Source of the DNA: Sinotaia quadrata
Lineage: Eukaryota > Mollusca > Gastropoda > Architaenioglossa > Viviparidae
Direction of reading: 5' to 3'
Assembly: GCA_028829895.1 (NCBI GenBank)
Contig: CM054182.1
Span: 32,235,879-32,299,878, forward strand
DNA length: 64,000 bases
Every line of letters begins with the position of its first letter. Position 1 is the first letter of the stretch. Made by a program: the position numbers and the translations under genes. Positions 57,200 through 64,000 of the stretch are shown here, piece after piece. The notes beneath the pieces are model-generated. The model worked only from the letters and a program-made list of their open reading frames with translations, had not been told where the DNA came from and ran no database searches.

Positions 57200-57690
57200 A
57201 CTATGGGGTTTGGTGGTCTACCTCTCTAACACCACTGTCTTAACTACTCCTCTCTAATACCATTACGTGTCTCAACTACTACCTCTATAACACCACTGAG
57301 TGCATCAGTTACCTCTCTAACACCACTGTCTGAGCTGCCTCTTAAACACCACGGAGCGTTTGAGTTACCTCTAAATGCCACAAAAGCTCTGACCTGTCTC
57401 TCTCATACCAATGAAGGTCTGCACTATCAATTGCCGATGAATGTCTTAACAACCTTTCAACCACCTCTGAAGGTTTAAACTACCACCTTACCACCATGTA
57501 GGACCTTAGTTATGTTCCTACTACCATTGAGGGCTTGAACAACCACTCTACCACCAAAGAGGGCTTGAACTACATCTTTACCACCACATATGGTTTGAAA
57601 TATTACTCTACCACAAATGAGGGAATAAACTACTTCTGTACCACAACTGAGAAGTCTTAGCTGCCTTTCTAATATCACTGAAGATCTGAG
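57200..57690. repeat. ~30-36-bp degenerate minisatellite
   Basis: Variants of CTACCTCTCTAACACCACTG plus AGGGCTTGAA recur throughout at low identity. The short minus-strand frame (57475-57678) is a by-product. Confidence 0.75.
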
Positions 57691-57888
57691 TTAATTTTAC
57701 TGAGAATCTGGATTACGTCACTAGCAGTTTAAGCGATCAAATATACAATATTAACGAACTTTTGTTTGACTTAAATAAAAAAATTGTTAGTAAAATGTCA
57801 CATCTACACATCCACTCCTTACTTAATATAGTTTGTGGGGTGTAGCTGATGATAATAATGATTTGTGGACTGTCATGCATAACAGAGT

Positions 57889-58020
57889 TTGTGTCTGTAT
57901 CTGTGTCTGTGACTGTGTCTGTGTCTGTGTCTGTGTCTGTGTCTGTGTCTGTGTCTATGTCTATGTCTATGTCTATGTCTATGTCTATGTGTCTGTGTCT
58001 GTGTCTGTGACTGTCTGTGT
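57889..58020. repeat. (TGTGTC)n / (TATGTC)n hexanucleotide repeat
   Basis: GTGTCT units switch to CTATGT units at about 57,954 and back at about 57,991. The His-Arg and Val-Cys/Tyr frames are artefacts. Confidence 0.96.
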
Positions 58021-58730
58021 CTATGTCTCTGTCTTCCTGACTCTCTCTCTTTCTCTTTCACAATCACACACAATACACACATACACATAAACCTATTACT
58101 ATATAAAAACTCGTCCACACAAGACCATTTTCTTCAGATTGGATAAAAACCCTGTAAAGATTCAATCACACACTTATTAGCAAACACAAAACACAAACAG
58201 ACCTATTAAGCAAGCATTAAATCACATACAAATAGAACTGCATGCGCGTACTCACACACACATACATAACACACTCCTGGGGCAGAACAGATTAAGAGTT
58301 GCGGCCGGGTTTATAGGTCAGAATGCCCGGCCTTGGATTTCTGACAGTGATAAAACGGATGCCATTTAATTTCGTTGTTCTCGGGCTCCTGTCTCCGTTC
58401 ATAAAAAGTTTCAACAATATTCATCGTGGTAGAAAGTCATCCACTGACAGTGTTATGGCCAAGACAAGTGTCGCCCCCAACACCAAGGACCTTCTTCGTC
58501 CAATCTAGATCCGGTGACTGAAAAGGAGGCTTTAAGAACTCGAGGCATCACGTCTAATGGGACGTCTAAACTAACAGGGTCGATGCATTTTGGACTGAAT
58601 TGCTAATCATCATAGAATCCAGATTTTAGACCTGTGAAAGAATATGGGAAGTAATTTGACTTAGAGTGTACATGACCAAATAGGTGAAAGCGAGAGAAAT
58701 CAGTTCTTTTACAATGCGTGTTGGTGGGTT
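58021..58730. other. unique sequence; possible regulatory island at 58,290-58,560
   Basis: 58,290-58,560 is GC-richer and unique. It contains GGCCGGG (58,303-58,309) paired with CCCGGCC (58,326-58,332) around TTTATAGGTCAGAATG. No supported ORF. Confidence 0.35.
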
Positions 58731-58734
58731 ATAT

Positions 58735-59110
58735 TATTCTCTGAATGAGACAGACTTCACTTCAGTTATAATGCGAGTTGGCGAGTTCTGAATGAGACAG
58801 ACTTCACTTCAGTTATAATGCGAGTTGGCGAGTTCTGAATGAGACAGACTTCACTTCAGTTAATAATGCGAGTTGGCTAGTTATATTGTTCTCTGAATGA
58901 GACAGACTTCACTTCAGTTATAATGCGAGTTGGCAAGTTACATTATTCTCTGAATGAGACAGACTTCACTTCAGTTATAATGCGAGTTGGCTAGTTACAT
59001 TATTCTCTGAATGAGACAGTTCTTCACTTCAGTTATAATGCGAGTTGGCAAGTTACATTATTCTCTGAATGAGACATCAGCTACAATGCGTTTTGGCATG
59101 TTACATTATT
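58735..59110. repeat. ~47/57-bp tandem repeat, ~7 copies
   Basis: TGAATGAGACAGACTTCACT plus TCAGTTATAATGCGAGTTGG repeats. Long copies carry an additional TAGTTACATTATTCTC segment and short ones lack it. Confidence 0.93.
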
Positions 59111-60095
59111 CTCATCGGCAGCCATTTTCTGGTGCATTATTTAACAGTTTTTAATGGCTTTCAAACCTCCATCAATTGTAATTAGACAACAACAACAAAA
59201 AAAATAAGACGTCATTTCAATTCATAGTGCACCCAATCAATCGGATTGTCAATACATTTGGTAGTATGATTTTGCAATAAGTCAGTCAAATGGCTACGGA
59301 TGAGCTATCATGCTTCAGTAATTATCATGATGCGATTATTTTTATTTTCGAAAAAAAATCTTAGCGATGTTTATAAGCCGAATTCCTCTTCTACAATTAA
59401 AAGCATGTAAAATTTTCATTAAACTGGAAAAAAGGCGAAATCAAACGGCCACATTAATATTATGCAATAAAAAAAAAAGTAAATAGAAAGGTTTCAACTC
59501 TACAGACTGGATTTCGTGTTGAGGCTTTCCCGCAGCAAGCATTATTTTAAAGTTTGCAACGAAGCTTAATAAAATGCAAATAAAGTGGAAACCTGCTGAC
59601 CTCGTGGCGTTGCATGTATCTCATTGTACGCAGTCGTGCTTAAGAAGGCTGTTAAAGCTAATATGGCCTTTTACACTTCTTTCTTTATCCCAGTAAAATG
59701 ATTTCAAGCTCCAAAGTCTTAGTGTTGTGTTTGAGATTGTATTCCTTGTAGTGCGCTGGATCTCTGTCAAAACGTTAGTTTGTATAATGCGTTGAAGAGG
59801 AACACATTTTCAACCAAGTATAAATTACATGTACTTCAGTAAATACTCTTTTCGTAGTGTGTGCTTTAATATTACATTGTAACGATTGGAAACCGCAGTA
59901 AGAATTCTTGTTTCATAATACATTACTTATATAAACATAAAAAAAAGTCTAACACGCCTACATTTCAGTTAAGATGTTTGCAATGTATGATGTATATTAA
60001 AAGGTAATTGTTGTCATTTGGATGAAAAGAACAAAATAACAAAAGAGGGAGAACAGAAATAGCAGCTTTGAAAGGGTGCGGCTTATTTCCTAACG
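59111..60095. other. unique sequence; possible regulatory island at 59,370-59,660
   Basis: Non-repetitive, with octamer-like AAAATGCAAATAAAG near 59,572 and several ATTAAA/TAATAT cores. No ORF of note. Confidence 0.35.
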
Positions 60096-60096
60096 A

Positions 60097-60370
60097 GAAA
60101 CCAGGGGAAATAATTACTTTTAGTTATGCATATATAAAAACAGGGTAAATAATTACTTTTAGTTATGCATATATAAAACCAGGGGAAATAATTACTTTTA
60201 GTTATGCTTATATAAAACCAGGGGAAATAATTACTTTTAGTTATGCATATATAAAACCAGGGGAAATAATTACTTTTAGTTATGCATATATAAAACCAGG
60301 GGAAATAATTACTTTTAGTTATGCATATATAAAACCAGGGGAAATAATTACTTTTAGCTATGCATATATA
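60097..60370. repeat. 39-bp tandem repeat, ~7 copies
   Basis: AGGGGAAATAATTACTTTTA plus GTTATGCATATATAAAACC repeats every 39 bp (for example 60,181 and 60,220). Confidence 0.95.
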
Positions 60371-60635
60371 AAATTAATTTAAAATAGCATGAGTACTGTG
60401 AAGAATATTTATATGTATTTTCCTTACAGTAGGCCAAACATTTCTTTTACTGTGTTAAACTATAAATATAGTATAATTATTGTTCGAACAGATCTTTCTC
60501 TCTGATCACCAACTTCAAAACAGTTTAAAATAAGATACATCTCTTTGCTTGTTATTTATAGTAATATGACATTCAACTGTTTCTTAAGCAATATTTGAAC
60601 AGTGTATCACGTGGAATGCATGGCATTGTTTCGGA
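60371..60635. other. non-coding, AT-rich
   Basis: No supported feature. Confidence 0.5.
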
Positions 60636-60639
60636 TCTA

Positions 60640-61015
60640 ACTGTAGTACAGATCTCCCTGTTTTGCTGACCTACACTGCTATACAATTTTTCTTTGTTGC
60701 TGAAATTTACTGCTATACAATATCTCATTGTTGCTGACCTCCACAGTTATACAATATTTCTTTGTTTCTGGCCTATATTGCCATGCAATCTCCCTTGTTG
60801 CTTACTTACTAACTGCTATACATCTCCGTGTTGCTGAACTACACTGCTTTACAATATCTCCTTGTTGCTGACCTAGGCTGCTTTACAATATCTCCTTGTT
60901 GCTGACCGTCACTGCTATGCAAACTCTCCTTACTGACCAACACAACTATACAACATCTTGTTAACGACCTAAATGATATACATCTCTTACTGTTGACCTC
61001 CAGATAAAACCCTCT
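60640..61015. repeat. ~35-bp degenerate minisatellite, ~10 copies
   Basis: Variants of TTGCTGACCTACACTGCTAT plus ACAATATCTCCTTG recur with falling identity to the right. Confidence 0.85.
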
Positions 61016-61415
61016 CCATTTTGCCTAAATCGACACAAAATATCTCTTGATGTCGGACCTACCTATATAGCATTGAATATTTTCGAAGGCTAATTTACAT
61101 CTTTTACTAGACCTGAAACAATACAGCATGAAACTTATTTTAAATATAAATCTGAGAACTATTAATGGAATAGAAACATCCATTTATCTCATTTATATCG
61201 TGTTACAATGATTTCGTATGCTACACGGCTACAATAGATTAAACAAAATGGCATTATACTTTTAATTCCAGCAACTTCAAGAGCACTTCAAACCTACTTC
61301 AGTATATTGCTAAACATTTGTTTCGTGTACAAAATGAATACTACAATACAGTATACTGTAATGTTTATTTTAAAAATAATGCTAATGTAAAAAAAAGTAC
61401 AACACGACATCGGTA
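61016..61415. other. non-coding, AT-rich
   Basis: No supported feature. Confidence 0.5.
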
Positions 61416-61417
61416 TA

Positions 61418-61777
61418 ATGTTAAATGTTTTTAGTTATATATCTACACAAACAAAAGCTCAACACTATATTTGTAAAGTGTTTAATGTTTTTAGTTATAT
61501 ATCTACACAAACAAAAGCTCAACACTATATTTGTAAAGTGTTTAATGTTTTTAGTTATATATCTACACAAACAAAAGCTCAACACTATATTTGTAAAGTG
61601 TTTAATGTTTTTAGTTATATATCTACACAAACAAAAGCTCAACATTATATTTGTAAAGTGTTTAATGTTTTTAGTTATATATCTACACAAACAAAAGCTC
61701 AACACTATATTTGTAATGTGTTTAATGTTTTTAGTTATATATCTACACAAACAAAAGCTCAACACTATATTTGTAAA
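61418..61777. repeat. 60-bp tandem repeat, 6 near-identical copies
   Basis: GTTTTTAGTTATATATCTAC plus ACAAACAAAAGCTCAACACTATATTTGTAAAGTGTTTAAT repeats exactly every 60 bp with only about three substitutions in 360 bp. Divisibility by three opens three frames (114-156 codons). These are artefacts. Confidence 0.97.
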
Positions 61778-61955
61778 GTGTTTAATGTTTTGTTATGCGA
61801 ACATAAAAATGAGTACAACATACATCAATCAAGTGTTTAATGTTTTGTTAGGCGAACATAAAAATGAGTACAACATACATCAATACAGTGTTTAATGATT
61901 TGTTAGGCGAACATAAAAATGAGTACAACATACATCAGTACAGTGTTTAATGATT
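61778..61955. repeat. 55-bp tandem repeat, ~3.2 copies
   Basis: GTGTTTAATGTTTTGTTAGG plus CGAACATAAAAATGAGTACAACATACATCAATACA repeats at 61,778, 61,833, 61,888 and 61,943. It begins with the same GTGTTTAATGTTTT as the adjacent 60-bp unit, so the two arrays are related. Confidence 0.95.
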
Positions 61956-63260
61956 TTTTCCCCCCTGCAAACAAAAAGAAAAGTAAAACGCTGTATATAG
62001 AATAACTATTTTCTTGTCTGAAGCTTGCAACTACGTTCTGTACGTGATATGAAATTCTTTCCTAAACTGCTTTATCGACAGGCAGTATAGTCAGGTGAAA
62101 ATGCTTGCCGCTTTGACTCAAATACAGCTCGACATACATGCACCTGCAAACGCGACTATCGTATCTGTCTCTCGGCCCGATCAAATCTAATTTCTCTCGC
62201 CATTTTATTGCGATTAAAACACGCCCGTAAGGGACTCGCCACCTGGTGACGATAACAAAACAAAATAAAATGAAAATACAACTAGATGAATATAAGGTGT
62301 GCATACTTCTTTTTTTTTTTATTTGGGTTTTGTAGGCTTGCTTTGATATCAATAAAAAGTAAAGTGTCAAATGTATAATCAATTATTGTTATCACAAATC
62401 AGTTGAAATTTGAAAGCCATTTTTCACTCTTGCGGCGAGGCCATTTTACGTCTGTGTTGCGGAGAAGTGGAGGGGGGGGGGAGAGGGAAGAGGGCTTTGA
62501 TGGTGATGAGAATCATGAAGCAGAGACAAATGATAAAACAAAAGCTGAAATAAAATAATGATAATAAAATGCATTAATAATAGAAGCAGATTCACAAAAG
62601 GGAGAGATGAGAAGAAAAAATTAAGATAGACATTTGTAGACTCCTAGAAGGATGAAAAACAAGAGTAAGCACACTATGATTTCTGCGCCTAATATATATA
62701 TAACTAAATTAAAGATATAAATGAAAGATATTAAAGATATTAAAAAAGTGAGTGTTTTAATGCTACGATTCAATAAAAGAAACAAAATATCCCCTAACAC
62801 TGATGCTAGATACTTAACGATTGTTGGAGACAGTGATAGACGTAAGTAGTGGGGTGGCGGGTTGTGGGGTTGATGATGATTGTCGCCGCTATACTCTGGG
62901 GTGACTTTGTAATAATGACTTATACCAACTCTGTATAATTAGCTAGGATACAAGACATCTACAAGTGCCGGTGCAGAGTATGGGTCACTGGTTAAATATG
63001 TATATCTGCAACTGTTACGCTGATATACTGGTACGTCGCCAATTTGGCTCCGCCCCCAACTCAGAATCAGCTGAGATTTAATGTTTATGAATAATTATAT
63101 ATATAGATATATATATATAGAAACGATTATAATTAAACGAACAGAGGACAAGACGTAATCATTACATTACACTATGTAACAAATTTTCACTTTTGTTCTG
63201 TTCCTGGGTTGAAAGTGTGTTTTCCTAATCCGTTAGGTCTAGAACAGAAAGGAAATCGCT
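61956..63260. other. unique sequence, no recognised gene
   Basis: Mostly AT-rich, with a T10 run near 62,311 and a G9 run near 62,471-62,479. From about 63,160 the sequence becomes more complex; this may already be the 5' flank of the element-like gene at the right edge. No terminal repeat was recognised. Confidence 0.4.
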
Positions 63261-63264
63261 GTTA

Positions 63265-63337
63265 TTCCAGAAAAACTTTGCTTCTGTGACCGGGAATGAA
63301 ATTTGGAAAATCGCGTGTGTTCAAGAAAATTCTCGAT
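63265..63337 (+). promoter_or_regulatory. upstream heat-shock elements
   Basis: TTCCAGAA at 63265-63272 and TTCAAGAAAATTCTCGA at 63320-63336 (TTC-GAA-TTC in 5-bp phase) are classical HSF-type sites, 65-140 bp upstream of the main array. Confidence 0.7.
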
Positions 63338-63403
63338 TTGCTTTCAATGCCGAGCTTCCTCCCTAAACTGCTAGAGTTGTCCACATGTTTCTACAATTCT
63401 CCT

Positions 63404-63481
63404 GAACACTCTAGAACGTTCAAGAAACTTCCAGAACTTTCGAGAAACTCTCAGAACTTTCTAGAACGTTCTTGAACGTTC
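63404..63481 (+). promoter_or_regulatory. dense heat-shock element array (16 slots, 14 exact)
   Basis: Alternating GAA and TTC occur in strict 5-bp phase: GAA at 63404, 63414, 63424, 63434, 63444, 63454, 63464 and 63474; TTC at 63419, 63429, 63439, 63459, 63469 and 63479. Only the slots at 63409 (CTC) and 63449 (TCT) deviate. Heat-shock factor trimers bind three such units, so this could load several trimers cooperatively, as in hsp70 promoters. A TATA box follows 18 bp downstream. Confidence 0.93.
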
Positions 63482-63499
63482 CAAAAGTAGCTGTACAAG

Positions 63500-63507
63500 T
63501 ATAAAAA
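63500..63507 (+). promoter_or_regulatory. TATA box
   Basis: TATAAAAA sits 18 bp after the last heat-shock unit and about 90 bp before the first ATG (63597). Transcription would be expected to start near 63,527-63,535. The layout matches an inducible heat-shock core promoter. Confidence 0.85.
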
Positions 63508-63596
63508 CACAGGTGTCTCGAACCAAGATTCCAATTCGTGTTATTGCAGACTGAAAGGATAACGATTCGTAGTTGAAGAGAAGTTATTTATTTGAT

Positions 63597-64000
63597 ATGG
63601 CATCAAGAGATTGTTTGCATCCAGCTGATTCATTCATCGGCCATCTTCAGGAGACAGCAGCAAGTCAGATAGCGAGGCAGATACTGGAGATATGGACTAC
63701 GATTCCGCAGATGAAGTTGGGGATAGAAAGCCATACTTCCCTAAACAGAAAGACGTGAACGATTTAATTAGGGACCTCGGGCTTACGAAATCGAATGCTG
63801 AGCTTCTGATATCCAGGCTCAAACAGTGGAACTTGGTTGATGATAGCGTACAAGTCACGGATCAGAGGAAGCGGCATCAAAGATTCTCCAACTTCTTCAG
63901 TCAGCGTGATGGGCTGTGCTTCTGCAACGATGTTGCCGGTCTATTCCAGGCTATAGGTATCGCATGTACTCCTATTGAATGGCGCCTATTCATAGACAAT
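63597..64000 (+). pseudogene. partial, internally deleted copy of an uncharacterised multicopy invertebrate protein family (mobile-element-like)
   Basis: ATG at 63597 reads MASRDCLHPADSF. From memory, this is the exact kind of N-terminus seen in a large family of unnamed single-exon proteins of many invertebrates, where a Cys-rich region (CYVCG) should follow. Here the frame instead runs into unrelated residues. The next phase (open from 63629 to the window end, 124 codons) gives DSSKSDSEADTG, then KPYFPKQKDVNDLIRDLGLT, then LKQWNLVDDSVQVTDQRKRH, then DGLCFCNDVAGLFQAIGI and EWRLFID. This is the conserved central part of the same family. About 100 or more residues, including the Cys-rich segment, therefore appear deleted with a change of phase near 63,629-63,637, beside a repeated ATTC. 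An internal ATG at 63692 could restart the intact phase. The biochemical role of the family is unknown. Its high copy number and integrase-free single-exon form suggest a transposon or captured gene. The gene continues past the window. Confidence 0.65.

Noticed and set aside
61418..61895. Three overlapping frames of 114-156 codons
   Set aside because: 60-bp minisatellite divisible by three; open in two plus phases and one minus phase.
63404..63507. Host hsp70 gene at the right edge
   Set aside because: The promoter fits, but the downstream frame does not begin with an Hsp70 N-terminus (no GIDLGTT motif); it matches the unknown multicopy family instead.

Overview
The window is eukaryotic, almost certainly from an invertebrate animal. 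It is AT-rich and gene-poor. It is full of di-, tetra- and hexanucleotide microsatellites and about thirty different minisatellite arrays (periods 18-89 bp). All recognisable protein-coding sequence comes from transposable elements: a hAT DNA transposon, a LINE 3' end, a Ty3/Gypsy fragment, and a copy of an unnamed multicopy invertebrate gene family. Nothing prokaryotic (operons, Shine-Dalgarno-led genes, CRISPR) is present. A mollusc, perhaps a gastropod, is my guess, but the sequence does not prove it.

Layout. 0.9-2.6 kb: a perfect 26-bp inverted repeat, then an old ~35-bp minisatellite with a young core. 3-6.6 kb: microsatellites, a small Gypsy reverse-transcriptase relic (minus strand) and a G-rich tract. 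7.46-8.40 kb: a 5'-truncated LINE on the minus strand, with an intact RNase H/C-terminal reading frame and a 3'-UTR stem-loop. 9.0-9.8 kb: a hAT-like terminus and a 42-bp array. 11.6-13.6 kb: a 2-kb composite minisatellite. 14-33 kb: microsatellites, short duplications, and 62-, 18-, 36-, 22- and ~42-bp arrays, separated by unique sequence. 33-51 kb: 29-, 25-, 49-, 23-, 39- and 45-bp arrays with few coding candidates. 51.04-54.50 kb: a complete but decayed hAT (Charlie-like) transposon with matching termini and a perfect 8-bp target-site duplication. 54.5-62 kb: more arrays (77-80, 39, 60 and 55 bp).

The right edge (63.26-64.00 kb) is the most striking part. A heat-shock-type promoter there has 14 of 16 consecutive 5-bp-phased GAA/TTC units, followed 18 bp later by a TATA box. 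It reads into a frame that matches, from memory, an uncharacterised high-copy invertebrate protein family. This copy has an internal deletion and frameshift near its N-terminus and runs off the window.

No conventional host gene could be identified with confidence. A short ORF at 38.36 kb and minus-strand open stretches at 17.3, 21.2, 25.8-26.4 and 34.3-34.5 kb are only candidates. Several non-repetitive islands with homeodomain-like motifs may be regulatory, and full CRE octamers (TGACGTCA) are more frequent than composition predicts.
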